A DNA stretch of 35,924 bases, taken from positions 1-35,924 of the forward strand of contig NZ_SMJX01000059.1 in NCBI RefSeq assembly GCF_004348535.1, given 5' to 3'. Both the position numbers and the translations under genes were made by a program. Under the pieces are notes generated by a model that was given only the letters and a program-made list of their open reading frames with translations, was not told the DNA's origin and made no database searches. Shown here piece after piece: positions 1 to 8,108 of the stretch (its first letter is position 1; each line of letters starts with the position of its first letter). The DNA is from Actinomadura sp. KC216. Its GTDB lineage: Bacteria; Actinomycetota; Actinomycetes; Streptosporangiales; Streptosporangiaceae.

Positions 1-169
1 ACGTTACCCGCTTGCCCGTCCAGGATTTGACGAACCCGCGCGCTTTCGCCTCGTCCACCGCGCCGAGTCACCAGCCTGATGGGAGACAACAACCGGCTCA
101 AGAACCGAGACCTCGGCCGCCACCCGCGGCCGGACCGAAGCGAAAGTAACCAACAATAACATCAAGGGC

Positions 170-868
170 TCACGGTTCGTCCGCCCAGGGGGTTACGAAT
201 GCGGCGTCGTTGACAATTGCGGGAGTGCCTCGCGGTGTTGCGTCTCGGAGGTGTAGGGATGAGTGGAGGCCCATTCGTCCAGCAGGGTGCGGTTGTAGCG
301 TTCGACCTTTTCGTTGGTTTGGGGCCGGTAGGCGCGCGGGCCGCGGCGAGACCGGATCGCTGGGATGGCCATGAACAGCGGCTTGAACGCCTCGATGTCG
401 GCGGTGTTGGCGGCCGAGATCCCCACCACCAAGGGCAGCCCCTCGGCGTCGGACAGCACATGGAGCTTGCTGCCCTTCTTGGCCCGATCGACCGGATTCG
501 GGCCGGTCATCGACCCCTTCTGGGCCCGGACGGCGGTGGCGTCCACGATCGCCGCGCTCCAGTCGACCATCCCGCACGCGCCCAACTCGTCCAGCACCGC
601 CTGGTGCGACCTCGGCGCACAGCCCAGCCTTGGTCCAGTCGGTGAACCGGCGGTGCGCGGTGGAGCGGCTCACGCCGAACTCGCCCGGCAGTTGCCGCCA
701 GGTCCAGCGGCTGGTCAGCACGTACACGATCGCGGTGAACACCAGCCGATCGTCCAGCGACGCCGTGTCCCCACCCTGCCCACGAGGCGTGCACCGCGGA
801 ATCACCGGGGCCGCCAGCTCCCACAACTCCTCGGGGACCAGCCGACGCGCAGGCTCTGATAACACCAC
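170..868 (-). pseudogene. Chimeric IS5/IS481 transposase remnant
   Basis: The first ~80 codons (GTG at 868) read as an IS5-family N-terminal domain with the motif TSRWTWRQLPGEFGVS. A one-base shift near 605-611 moves the reading to another frame, which carries the start of the IS5 DDE domain (VLDELGACGMVDWSAAIVDA, then KGSKLHVLSDAEGLPLVVGI). At about 334 the protein switches inside one frame from IS5 (AIRSRRGPR) to the C-terminal part of an IS481/IS3-type integrase (YRPQTNEKVERYNRTLLDEW), and it stops at 193 before the expected end of that family. The rest of the IS5 DDE domain is absent, so the element cannot be active. The mosaic probably arose by one IS inserting into or recombining with another, followed by deletion. 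The family calls come from recognised motifs. Confidence 0.8.
189..219. repeat. Imperfect direct repeat, left copy
   Basis: GGGGTTACGAAT followed by GCGGCGTCGTTGACA matches the copy at 893-922 in about 20 of 27 positions, in the same orientation. The two copies bracket the transposase remnant. They may be diverged IS end sequences or duplicated flanking sequence. Confidence 0.4.
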
Positions 869-892
869 AGTCCGACGTGGGACACGCTCTAA

Positions 893-922
893 GGGGTCAC
901 GATTAGCCCGCCGTTGACACTG
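893..922. repeat. Imperfect direct repeat, right copy
   Basis: GGGGTCACGATT followed by AGCCCGCCGTTGACA is the partner of the copy at 189-219. The transposase reading frame begins just inside it, at 868 on the minus strand, so it lies where an IS end would be expected. Confidence 0.4.
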
Positions 923-990
923 ACGAGGCCCTTGAGCTTTCCCTGGCTCCCGAGGAGGACAACAAGATCACCTTAGCCGAGTGCTGGCAC
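907..990 (+). pseudogene. Possible 3' tail of a gene cut by the IS
   Basis: From 907 one frame reads PAVDTDEALELSLAPEEDNK and then ITLAECWHPA before a TAG at 988-990. The acidic, protein-like composition suggests the last ~27 codons of a real gene interrupted at the repeat at 893-922. The family is not recognised and the fragment is short, so this is only a suggestion. Confidence 0.2.
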
Positions 991-1289
991 CCCGCCTAGC
1001 CCGCGGGCAGCATTTGGACGCGGCGGACAACCTGGCGGAAATCCAGCTCTCCGGCCAGTTCCGCGCTCGCCGGGCGACCTGCCTATCATGCCCAGCCGCC
1101 GTCCAAGCGGTGCCGGTTCCGAGGCCAATGCTCAGGGCGCGGTCCGCACTCCGTTCTTAGATCCAGAGCATTCCTGGATATGTGTGTCTGCTTGGCGAGA
1201 CCCGTGGCGATGTCGAAGAACTTGTCTATGCCCGGCCCCGAGCGAGGAATTGGGTCTGCGGGCCAGCTAGAGGGGCGTCCCTTAACGAC
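991..1289. other. Non-coding stretch without recognised content
   Basis: No reading frame here shows a recognisable protein, and there is no strong inverted repeat. The short plus-strand frame beginning at 1088 has no convincing ribosome binding site and no family resemblance. It looks like decayed sequence between the IS remnant and the DUF4760-like gene. Confidence 0.4.
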
Positions 1290-1820
1290 CTACCCAGTTG
1301 CTCCGCCCGCACCTGGTTCCTGTCGCGGCGGGCGCTGGCGCATGTGCAGGTCGGCGTAGACGACGTCAGGCCGCGAGGCAGCCGTTCGCGCCGCGAGGTC
1401 TTCAAAGTAGATCCAGAAGTGCAGCCCATGCTCCCGTCGCTCCGTGTAGACGTAGGGAGCGAGGACGTCCCAAAGCCGCACGATGTTCGTGCCGTATGAC
1501 CCGATGACCAGGCCTTGGTCGATCACGCCGTGGGCGACGAGTTTTCCCAGGTCGTCGAAGAACAGGCCGATGGTGTTCGCGTGCGTCCGTGCCTGCTCCG
1601 GCAGGCCGCGGTGGCCATTATCCGGCGAGTGCTCCGTGGTCAGCTCGTTCAACACGTATTCCTGTGCCTCAAACCACGCTGGGCTGCGCGTCTCACGGAA
1701 GGCGTTAAGAACGACAGGTAGGTGGTTCCCCCCGCTTGCCAGACGGATTTGCCGGAGCGTCAGGAGCAAGGAGATGACGAGCGCAGTGATGGAGATAGTT
1801 AGAGTGGCGAGGTCCAACAC
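1290..1820 (-). CDS. DUF4760-like small membrane-anchored protein
   Basis: This is an intact 176-residue protein of unknown function. Residues ~4-24 form one hydrophobic helix (LATLTISITALVISLLLTL), so the protein is probably anchored with its body in the cytoplasm. The body contains FRETRSPAWFEAQEYVLNEL, IGLFFDDLGKLVAHGVID and GLHFWIYFEDLAARTA, the pattern seen in DUF4760-type proteins, whose members have a single N-terminal helix and an all-helical domain. The start is GTG at 1818-1820, with AGGGG four bases upstream. It stands alone on the minus strand with decayed genes on both sides and is the only intact-looking gene in the first 4.4 kb. The family call is from memory of the motif pattern and is moderately sure. 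Confidence 0.65.
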   Translation of the reverse strand: MLDLATLTISITALVISLLLTLRQIRLASGGNHLPVVLNAFRETRSPAWFEAQEYVLNELTTEHSPDNGHRGLPEQARTHANTIGLFFDDLGKLVAHGVIDQGLVIGSYGTNIVRLWDVLAPYVYTERREHGLHFWIYFEDLAARTAASRPDVVYADLHMRQRPPRQEPGAGGATG

Positions 1821-2053
1821 GATGCCCCTTAGGCCGCGGTCAAGTCAGTAGCGGCTAAGACTCCCAAACCATGTGGATTGGTTCCGGCAGTGCAAGAGGT
1901 AAGGGTGGCCCAGCCAACGACTTTGCGGATCGTCGGGATGCCAGGGCCGAGAGACGCACGTATTGGTGGACTCCGTCGCGACGAACCGGTTCACGCGAGT
2001 CCCGGAGCCTGGATCTGATTGCGTCGGCGCGTTCCGCCGGGGCTCCGGCGTGG

Positions 2054-2645
2054 TTAGGCGGCCATCTCCTGGCGGAGGCGGTCGAGGGCCTGTTCAGCAT
2101 CGGCGTGAATGTCTGGCAGGTCTCCTGCCGCGGTTCGCATGATGCGTTGGAGTTGGTGTGGGAGCCGCCGGGCGTTCGCTTCGCGGATGGCCGTCTCCAG
2201 GGATTCGCGGGAGCCGGTCCGATCGCCTGCGCGGAGCCGGACGCCGGCGATAGTGACGAACTGGATGACGTGCCACTGGGGGGCGACGGTGGTGGTCGCC
2301 GCTGGTGGGTCGTCGGCGAGTTTGATGGCGATAGCGGCTCGGTCCGTTGCGACCAGCCCGCGGAGCCGGATCTCATGCAAGGCGTAGGGGTTGAACAGCG
2401 AGGTGTGGTCGGCCTGGTCGAGTAGGGCGTCGGCTTGCCGGATGACGGTGTCGAACAGCGCCCTGTCTCCGAGCGCGCCCGCCGCGCGAGCGAGCAGGGG
2501 GAAGGGTCGCTGCGCGGGAGTCGGGCCCTGGCGCCAGCGCGAGGGCGTGCTGGAGGCGTGCGACGGCAGCGCCGCGCAGGCGTGCCTTGCGCAGTTCGTT
2601 GCCGTGCATTCGTAGCACGTCACAGGAGAAGTGCGGGTCTTCGCT
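2054..2645 (-). pseudogene. C-terminal fragment of an actinobacterial XRE-type regulator
   Basis: The fragment begins abruptly near 2645 with FSCDVLRMHGNELRKA and GAAVARLQHALALAPG. It then changes frame in the run of five G at 2497-2501 and continues as LLARAAGALGDRALFDTVIR, ending LRQEMAA at 2054. These helical repeats match the C-terminal ligand-sensing half of large helix-turn-helix regulators common in actinomycetes, and no N-terminal HTH domain is present. The fragment is fused directly to the truncated caspase-like gene, so a deletion has joined two unrelated genes. It is non-functional. The exact parent family is inferred. Confidence 0.6.
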
Positions 2646-2718
2646 CCAGTTCCTGGGAGGCGTACGTGCTGGTACCTATCAAGACGGCGTAGGAGCGCCC
2701 GGGATCGGGAAGACGCAT
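2620..2718 (-). pseudogene. N-terminal stub of a caspase-like (C14) effector
   Basis: ATG at 2716-2718 opens a 32-codon frame reading MRLPDPGRSYAVLIGTSTYA and then SQELE, before homology ends near 2645 and a TGA follows at 2620. The phrase AVLIG(T/V)S.Y is the first beta-strand and loop of actinobacterial caspase-family proteins, which usually start within ten residues of it. The stub begins 5 bases after the stop of the EACC1 gene, the neighbour expected for these effectors. The catalytic His and Cys lie far downstream in intact caspases and are missing here. The identification rests on a short but characteristic segment. Confidence 0.55.
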
Positions 2719-2723
2719 GGATC

Positions 2724-3126
2724 TCATGCTCCAGGTGACTGTTCCTCACCGGCCGGCTTCGCTCCCGGATCCGGCTCGACCGGTTCGAGGATCATGCGCA
2801 GCAGGTCCTCCGCGTCGGCCACTCGCTTGGCGGACACCGACACCTGGCGTCCGTCCGGCCCCGTCACCTTGATCACGACATCGGAGCGTCGTTGTCGCTC
2901 CCGTTCGATCAGCCACCGCGACATCGAGCGCGCCACGATCGTCATCGTGGCGCCGGCAGAGGTGGTCAGGGCCACCACCAGTTCGATAGGGGCGCCCATA
3001 ACGCCGTCCGGATCCGGCGCGCTGCTGACCCTTATCCGCCCGCGAAGCAGAGGCTCATCACGAAAGCCACGCCCACAACGACTCGACATCGGCATCCGCT
3101 CCGTCAATCGAGATCGCCACGTCCAC
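2724..3126 (-). pseudogene. Frameshifted EACC1 (effector-associated constant component 1)
   Basis: From GTG at 3124-3126 the frame reads VDVAISIDGADADVESLWAWL and meets TGA. Removing one T from the minus-strand CTTTCG (plus-strand AAA at 3063-3065) restores RDEPLLRGRIRVSSAP, then GAPIELVVALTTSAGA, SMSRWLIERERQRR and VVIKVTGPDGRQVSVSAKRV. This is the EACC1 pattern: an N-terminal (beta)LRDEP-LRG segment, a hydrophobic helix, and a C-terminal beta-domain with the TGPDG.V..SAKR motif. Restored length is ~133 residues, which is normal for the family. EACC1 proteins accompany caspases, TIR domains and trypsins in actinobacterial conflict systems. The gene is broken unless the shift is a sequencing error. 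Confidence 0.7.
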
Positions 3127-3992
3127 CAAGGGCCTGCAGACGGCTCCCAGCCTTCTCGCTGCCTCATCCAGAAGAGACCAGCGCCCACCGGGCCGAAATC
3201 TCTCCGCTTTCAAGCTAGCGACCCACGGGACGTTTCCGGTGCCGACGCATCCATGATCCCTGACCGCCAATGCCCGTGACAGCACTGTCCGCCGGCTCCG
3301 AGCAGCCAAGAGCAAGGTCCGCATCGTGCCCAGGCTGGGGCTTTTGTCAACCCGGTTGCTTGCGGCTGTGCTCACCTGCACAGAGACCATCAGGCGTCGA
3401 CTGATGGGCACCAGCCAGGCGCTGGGACGCCGTCCGGGAATCCCCGACCGCATCATCCAGATGAACCGTGATTCCGAGCAGGAGCATCTGGAGGTCCCCG
3501 ACCTCCTCGTCCGGCACCTGCTCGGCGACCGCGCGGACCGCTCGTTGCTGGCTAAGAGCAATATTCGTTGAGGTCGAATGGTTCGGCCTGTCGTAACGCA
3601 GAGTGAGCTCAAGCTCTTCAGGGTCTCTGCTCTGAGGCGAAGCGTTGTTAAGAGGCCAGCGTGGCCTCGGTTCGCTTCTCGAACCGAGGGGGGTGCGCAG
3701 GTCGGTGCTCACGCGACCGTAGGCCGTGTGGTGCGTTGCGCCCGGAAGCTGCGGCGTGGGTCGTGGCGCTGCCGCTCCGTCCTTCGTAGCGGCGGCCCTC
3801 AGCCATGCACGGCATAGGCTCTGGTCTCGGTCGAAGCCCGGTTCACCCGCATCAAACAGGTGATCTCAGTTGGTGGCCTCGCCGAGCTGGTGGGACAGCT
3901 CTGCGGTGTTGGTGAAATCGCCCGGTGACTTTCTGGTGAACCTGTTCAACCAGGGCTGTGCAGCATGGGCGAGATTGGTCTCTGGACGCTAC
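3127..3992. other. Long stretch without a confident gene
   Basis: Several frames are open here, including one on the minus strand from 3712 to 3347 (begins MSTDLRTPLGSRSEPR), but none shows a recognisable family. A minus-strand phrase near 3200-3320 (VLSRALAVRDHGC) faintly recalls the C-terminal part of DUF222/HNH proteins, without the His-Asn-His residues. No strong terminators or repeats were seen. This is best read as decayed sequence upstream of the EACC1 remnant. Confidence 0.4.
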
Positions 3993-4160
3993 TCACCGTG
4001 CTCGGCGTGGGAGGGCTAGCGCCAGTGCGGGGACGATGATGATCGCGACGACGATGTGGCTGATCGACAGAACGACTTTGGTTGCGGTGGTGCCGTCGCT
4101 GATGATGGGCAGAACGAAGGAGGCGATGAGGCCGATCAATGTAAGCGCCACGGACGATGA
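3993..4160 (-). pseudogene. C-terminal fragment of a DUF6069-type membrane protein
   Basis: The last ~55 codons of a minus-strand frame read VALTLIGLIASFVLPIISDG, then TTATKVVLSISHIVVA and IIIVPALALALPRRAR. Two hydrophobic helices flank the phrase SDGTTATKVVLSISH, which matches the final part of DUF6069 proteins, small four-helix membrane proteins of actinomycetes. The sequence before it (4160-4337) is Arg-rich and non-hydrophobic, so the first two helices are missing. It is probably another truncated gene in this decayed region. Confidence 0.55.
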
Positions 4161-4412
4161 TCGCGGGCGTCTGGCCCATCGTCGGCACGCGGCAGCTCCT
4201 GCCACGGCCCCCGCCCACCAGGCTCCACGCACCCGGACCTGTGAACGGCACCTCGGCACGATCAGTTCCGCGCTCGCGCGCCACCTCATCGCCACCACCG
4301 GTGAACACAACGTGAGCGCCGAGGCGTTCACCACCAACTCCTTCCCAGGCCTGGCCGACCTGACCGGCGCCCGGAGTGGCTGCGGTACCGGGCGGCGTGG
4401 CTCCGGCCCTGG

Positions 4413-5390
4413 CTAGCCGGTCGTAACGGCAGATCCGCCGTGCAACGGCCGATCGGCGGGCCCGCCGGGATGGAGGCGGCCGGGGAGGCCGGGGACGTCG
4501 GCGGCGGCCGTCCGGTGTGCCTCGGCTGCCAGCGCGGCCAGCTCGGGGGCGCGGTGGGCCAGTGGGCCGCCGAGTCGCCAGGCGAGCAGGTGACGCATCC
4601 ACAGGGTGGGGCCCGTCAAGGGGCGGACGACGATGTCCGTGCCGACCGTGAGGGTCGCCTGGCACGGGGCGACTGCGCGGCCCTCCGCCACGAGCGCGCG
4701 GATCATGTCGTGCTCGGTCATCATGTGCCGGACGCGGGGCGCGAAGCCCGCTTCCTGGCAGGCGGTGTAGAAGTACTCCGGCCATCCGGCGCCGTCTGGG
4801 GGCGTGACCAGCCAGTCCTCGTCGGCGAGCCGGGCCAGCGGGACCTCGTCGCCGTCCGCGAGCGGGTGGCCGGCGGGCAGCGCGACCGCGATCGGCTCGG
4901 TCGCGACGACCCGGACTCCGACGCTCGGACGGACCGGGAGCTCGTGCCCGGGATAGTCGACCAGGGTCGCCGCGTCGAGCCGCCGGGACGCGAGCAGGTC
5001 CAGCAGCAGCCGCGGCGAGTACTCGGTGTGGACGGTGATCCGGGCGCCGGGCAGCTCGAACAGCCGGTGCAGGAGCCCGGTGAGGACGGGGGTGGCGTAG
5101 CCGCCGACGCGCACGCCCGCCGTGCCGGATTCGGTCTCGATACCGGTGAGCAGCTCGTCCACGGTGACCAGCACGGACCGCGCCCGGCTCAGCACGAACA
5201 GGCCGAACGGCGTCGGGCTCACCCCCTGCCGACCGCGGCGGAAGACCTGGCCGCCCAGGGCTGTCTCGATCCGGTGGAGCCGTCCGGTCAGGGCCGGCTG
5301 AGAGACGCCGACCGTCGCGGCCGCGCGGCTCAGGCTGCCGGCGTCCGCGATCGCGCACAGGGTCCGGAGGTGGCGGAGCTCAAGCTGCAC
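4413..5390 (-). CDS. LysR-family transcriptional regulator
   Basis: This 325-residue protein is a LysR-type DNA-binding regulator. Residues ~1-60 form the winged helix-turn-helix (LRHLRTLCAIADAGSLSRAA, then VSQPALTGRLHRIETALGG). Residues ~90-295 form the periplasmic-binding-protein-like effector domain (VRVGGYATPVLTGLLHRLF to LLAWRLGG). The last ~30 residues are a Pro/Gly-rich tail. The start is GTG at 5388-5390. It is transcribed away from the secreted M64 peptidase gene at 5566, with a symmetrical LysR-type site at 5480-5497 between them. This is the usual layout of a LysR protein that controls both itself and its divergent neighbour. The inducer is unknown. Confidence 0.9.
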   Translation of the reverse strand: MQLELRHLRTLCAIADAGSLSRAAATVGVSQPALTGRLHRIETALGGQVFRRGRQGVSPTPFGLFVLSRARSVLVTVDELLTGIETESGTAGVRVGGYATPVLTGLLHRLFELPGARITVHTEYSPRLLLDLLASRRLDAATLVDYPGHELPVRPSVGVRVVATEPIAVALPAGHPLADGDEVPLARLADEDWLVTPPDGAGWPEYFYTACQEAGFAPRVRHMMTEHDMIRALVAEGRAVAPCQATLTVGTDIVVRPLTGPTLWMRHLLAWRLGGPLAHRAPELAALAAEAHRTAAADVPGLPGRLHPGGPADRPLHGGSAVTTG

Positions 5391-5479
5391 GTCACACCGC
5401 CTTCCACGCCATCAGCCCTGAAATACAGAGGACGGAGAATGCCGGGACACCGGTTCTGCCGGACACGATATCAGCGATC

Positions 5480-5497
5480 CATAATGCGGACATTATG
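5480..5497. promoter_or_regulatory. Candidate LysR operator
   Basis: CATAATG-CGGA-CATTATG is a perfect 7-bp inverted repeat. Its core ATAAT-N6-ATTAT fits the T-N11-A rule of LysR boxes. It lies 90 bp upstream of the lysR start and 69 bp upstream of the M64 peptidase start. Its AT-richness stands out against the local GC content. Confidence 0.6.
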
Positions 5498-5565
5498 AGG
5501 AACTGAGATGGGGACGCGCCGCCCTTTTCTCCCATACTCGGGGGACCCTCAAAGGAGGTTCCCCC

Positions 5566-6561
5566 GTGCGCATCAGACCTCTGATCTCCTATCTGACCTG
5601 CGTTGGTGTAACGGCGTCCGCGCTGACCGCCGTCGTCACCGAACCCGCCACGGCGCAGCACGCGCCCGTCCGCACCGAATGGCGAGAGGTCTTCTCACCG
5701 GACGGCACCATTCGGCGACTGCGCGTCACCCGTGAAGTCCAGACCTCGCCGGCTCCCCGATCCCGGGTCGCGGCGGCCGAAGTGATTCCGATCGAGGTCA
5801 ACGGGCCGAGCGAGAGCCGGTTCGACCTGGTCTTCGTCGGCGACGGCTACACCGGTTCGGAGCTGGGCGCCTACGGCGGCCATGTGCGCGGCAAATTCGA
5901 GGAGATCATGGCCAAGGAGCCATTCCGGTCGCATCGCGGGCAGTTCAATGTGTGGCAGGTCAACGTCGTCTCCCAGCAATCCGGCGTGGACAATGACCCT
6001 TATCAGGGAGTCGAGCGCGCCACGGCACTGGACATGGGCTTCTGGTGCGGTGGAATCCAGCGGCTGCTGTGCGTCAATGAGACCAAGGCCCAGCAATACG
6101 CGGCCGCGGCCCGGGACGTCGACGAGGTCCTCGCGCTGGGCAACTCCACCACGTACGGCGGGGCGGGCGGCACCGTGGCCACCGCGTCCGGCGGAAACGC
6201 GCAGTCGGGGGAAGTCGCCATCCATGAAATGGGCCACTCGGTCGGCGGCCTCGCCGACGAGTACAGCGACGGCCAGAGCGACGTCTACCGAGGCCCCGAA
6301 CCCAGAGAACTCAACGTCTCGATCTACACGCGGGAGCAGATGCGGCAGAACCAGACCAAGTGGGCGCGCTTTCTCGGGCAGCCCACCCCCGACGGCGGCG
6401 TGATCGACACCTACGAGGGCGGCTACTACCACCGGCGCGGCATCTACCGTCCGAGCCAGAACTCGATCATGCGGACGCTGGGCCGCGAGTTCAACCTGCC
6501 CGGCCGCGAGGCCATGATCGCCGCCTTCTACCGCGAGAAGACCCCGCTCACCGCGCGTTGA
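5566..6561 (+). CDS. Secreted M64-family zinc metallopeptidase
   Basis: This 331-residue exported peptidase belongs to the M64 (IgA-peptidase-like) family. Residues 1-~33 form a signal peptide (hydrophobic SYLTCVGVTASALTAVV, then ATAQHA). The region FDLVFVGDGYTGSELG opens the catalytic domain. The zinc site is H220-E-M-G-H224, followed by GGLADEY with D231 as the probable third ligand. A late PSQNSIMRTLGREFN segment corresponds to the conserved ..C/S.MR.. region of the family. The start is GTG at 5566, preceded by AAAGGAGG seven bases upstream, a near-perfect Shine-Dalgarno. Proteolysis outside the cell is expected; the target is unknown. The divergent LysR gene and the operator between them suggest regulated secretion. 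Confidence 0.88.
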   Translation: MRIRPLISYLTCVGVTASALTAVVTEPATAQHAPVRTEWREVFSPDGTIRRLRVTREVQTSPAPRSRVAAAEVIPIEVNGPSESRFDLVFVGDGYTGSELGAYGGHVRGKFEEIMAKEPFRSHRGQFNVWQVNVVSQQSGVDNDPYQGVERATALDMGFWCGGIQRLLCVNETKAQQYAAAARDVDEVLALGNSTTYGGAGGTVATASGGNAQSGEVAIHEMGHSVGGLADEYSDGQSDVYRGPEPRELNVSIYTREQMRQNQTKWARFLGQPTPDGGVIDTYEGGYYHRRGIYRPSQNSIMRTLGREFNLPGREAMIAAFYREKTPLTAR

Positions 6562-6624
6562 CAGCCGCGGGCGGAAGACGGAATCCTCCGATCACCTGCG
6601 CGCCGGTGAGAGAAGGGTGGCCGG

Positions 6625-6770
6625 ATGGCCGCCCATGAGATCCCGATCGACGCCGCCAAGCCGCTGCGAGAGGAGCCCGGCACGGGGCACGACAGCTGGC
6701 TCCCGGCATCCGGCCGGTGGCGCGCTGCGAGCCCGGCGACGAGGTCCTCACGGGGTGGGCGTCAGTCCGG
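6625..6770 (+). pseudogene. N-terminal stub of acetamidase/formamidase
   Basis: ATG at 6625, preceded by AGAAGGGTGG, begins MAAHEIPIDAAKPLREEPGT and GHDSW. This is the start of FmdA/AmdA-type amidases (IPID..KPLREEPGTGH..W). A small frameshift near 6706-6710 moves the homology to another frame, which reads IRPVARCEPGDEVLTGW, the next conserved block (PPVARCEPGDEV). The sequence then runs into the 3' end of the oppositely oriented amidohydrolase gene at 6762. About 45 of the usual ~300-400 residues remain, so the gene is dead. Its placement next to two amidohydrolases and a peptide-type transporter suggests that the ancestral cluster also released or used an amide. Confidence 0.6.
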
Positions 6771-8099
6771 GGACGGCGCCTCAGCCAGCACGTGGGCGCG
6801 AGAGATGTTCAGGAGATCGGCGAGGGATGATGTGTCGACGCCGGTCAGGTCGCCGCCGCGCTTGCGGACGCGTCCCGCCACCAGGACGGTGTCGACGTCC
6901 TGGACGCCGCTCTGCAGCAGCAGATGAGCGGCCGGTTCGCAGAGCGATGTGCCGAACAGCGGCGCCCGCAGCAGCACGATGTCGGCCTGCTTGCCGGGGG
7001 TGAGGGAACCGATCCGCTCGTCGAGGCCCAGCGCCCGCGCGGCCTCGATGGTGCCGTGCCGCAGGACGTCCCGTGGTGTCAGCGTCGGGATGCCGGGACG
7101 CCGCCGTCCGGTGCGGCCCTCGGCGCGCTCGCCGGTGCCGTCCACGAAGCCCTGCAGCTGGTACACCAGGCGCATCTGCGCGATCAGGTCGGCGTTGTTG
7201 AAGCTCGGGATGTCGCAGCCCCAGGCGATCCGCACGCCGCGGCGCAGGGCCCGTCCGAGGACGGTGAAGGGGGAGCCGAGGCCCAGCTCCACGCCGGGGG
7301 TGACGGAGATCGCCGCGCCCGCGTCGGCGAGCATCGCCAGCTCGTCGTCGGTGACCACGTTGCAGTGCACCAGGACGAGGTCGGGGCCGAGCAGCCCGGC
7401 CTCGTGCATGGCGGTGACCTGGCCCGGGAAGTTGGAGTGGATCGTCATGCGGAGCCCGAGGTCCCGGGCGTGCGCCACCTCGCGGGCGCTGGTCGCGATG
7501 TCGATGGTCTCCAGGTCGCTCAGCGCGAGCATCATCCCGATGCGGCCCTCGCCCCGGTCGGCGATCTCCCCGCTGAGCCGGGTGGCGTCGGCGAGTCGCT
7601 GGTCGTGGGTGGTGAAGTGGCCGGGCGGCTTCGCGCGCAGGCTGTAGCCGTGCATCCCGCGCAGTCCCGTCGCGGCCAGGCCCGCGACGGCGGAGTCGGC
7701 GTGCTTGGGCGAGACGACGCAGTGGCAGAAGTCCAGCGCGGTGGTGACCCCGTTCGACAGCAGTTCCAGGCCGCCGACATAGCCGCCCGTGTACATGTCC
7801 TCGGGACGGAACCGGGCCCGGTAGGGGAGCACCTCTTCGAAGTACTCGCCCTTCCACATCTCGGCGGCCATGCCCCGCAGCACGGTCTGCCACAGGTGGA
7901 TGTGGGTGTCGATGAGGCCCGGCAGCACGATCATGCCGGACGCGTCGATGACCTCGTCGGCGTCCCGTCCCTCTCGCGGGGTCACCGACGCGATCACGTC
8001 GTCCTCGACCAGCAGGTCGCCGGACAGCAGGTCGCCGATCGACTCGTCCATGGTGACGAGGTGGCCGCCTCGGATGAGGGTCCGTCGCTGGTTCGCCAT
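6762..8099 (-). CDS. TrzA/AtzA-like metal-dependent amidohydrolase (deaminase type)
   Basis: This 445-residue protein belongs to the amidohydrolase superfamily, subgroup of chlorohydrolases, guanine and adenosylhomocysteine deaminases. The N-terminal beta-sandwich ([12 protein letters not shown]) leads into the barrel with the HxH metal motif H66-I-H68. Further ligands are H221 (TIHSNFPG), H245 ([12 protein letters not shown]) and D296 ([10 protein letters not shown]), followed by the C-terminal [14 protein letters not shown] sandwich strand. It probably hydrolyses a C-N or ring amide bond with one metal ion in the cytoplasm. It is the last gene of the leftward importer operon, nine bases after the DppF stop, with AAGGAG five bases before its ATG. 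This suggests that it acts on the imported compound. The substrate cannot be told from sequence. Confidence 0.88.
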   Translation of the reverse strand: MANQRRTLIRGGHLVTMDESIGDLLSGDLLVEDDVIASVTPREGRDADEVIDASGMIVLPGLIDTHIHLWQTVLRGMAAEMWKGEYFEEVLPYRARFRPEDMYTGGYVGGLELLSNGVTTALDFCHCVVSPKHADSAVAGLAATGLRGMHGYSLRAKPPGHFTTHDQRLADATRLSGEIADRGEGRIGMMLALSDLETIDIATSAREVAHARDLGLRMTIHSNFPGQVTAMHEAGLLGPDLVLVHCNVVTDDELAMLADAGAAISVTPGVELGLGSPFTVLGRALRRGVRIAWGCDIPSFNNADLIAQMRLVYQLQGFVDGTGERAEGRTGRRRPGIPTLTPRDVLRHGTIEAARALGLDERIGSLTPGKQADIVLLRAPLFGTSLCEPAAHLLLQSGVQDVDTVLVAGRVRKRGGDLTGVDTSSLADLLNISRAHVLAEAPSPD

Positions 8100-8108
8100 G
8101 CAGACTCC

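Noticed and set aside
3347-3712. Minus-strand 121-codon frame upstream of EACC1 as a real gene
   Set aside because: It has no family resemblance or clear ribosome binding site and lies among decayed genes. It is described only as part of the gap.
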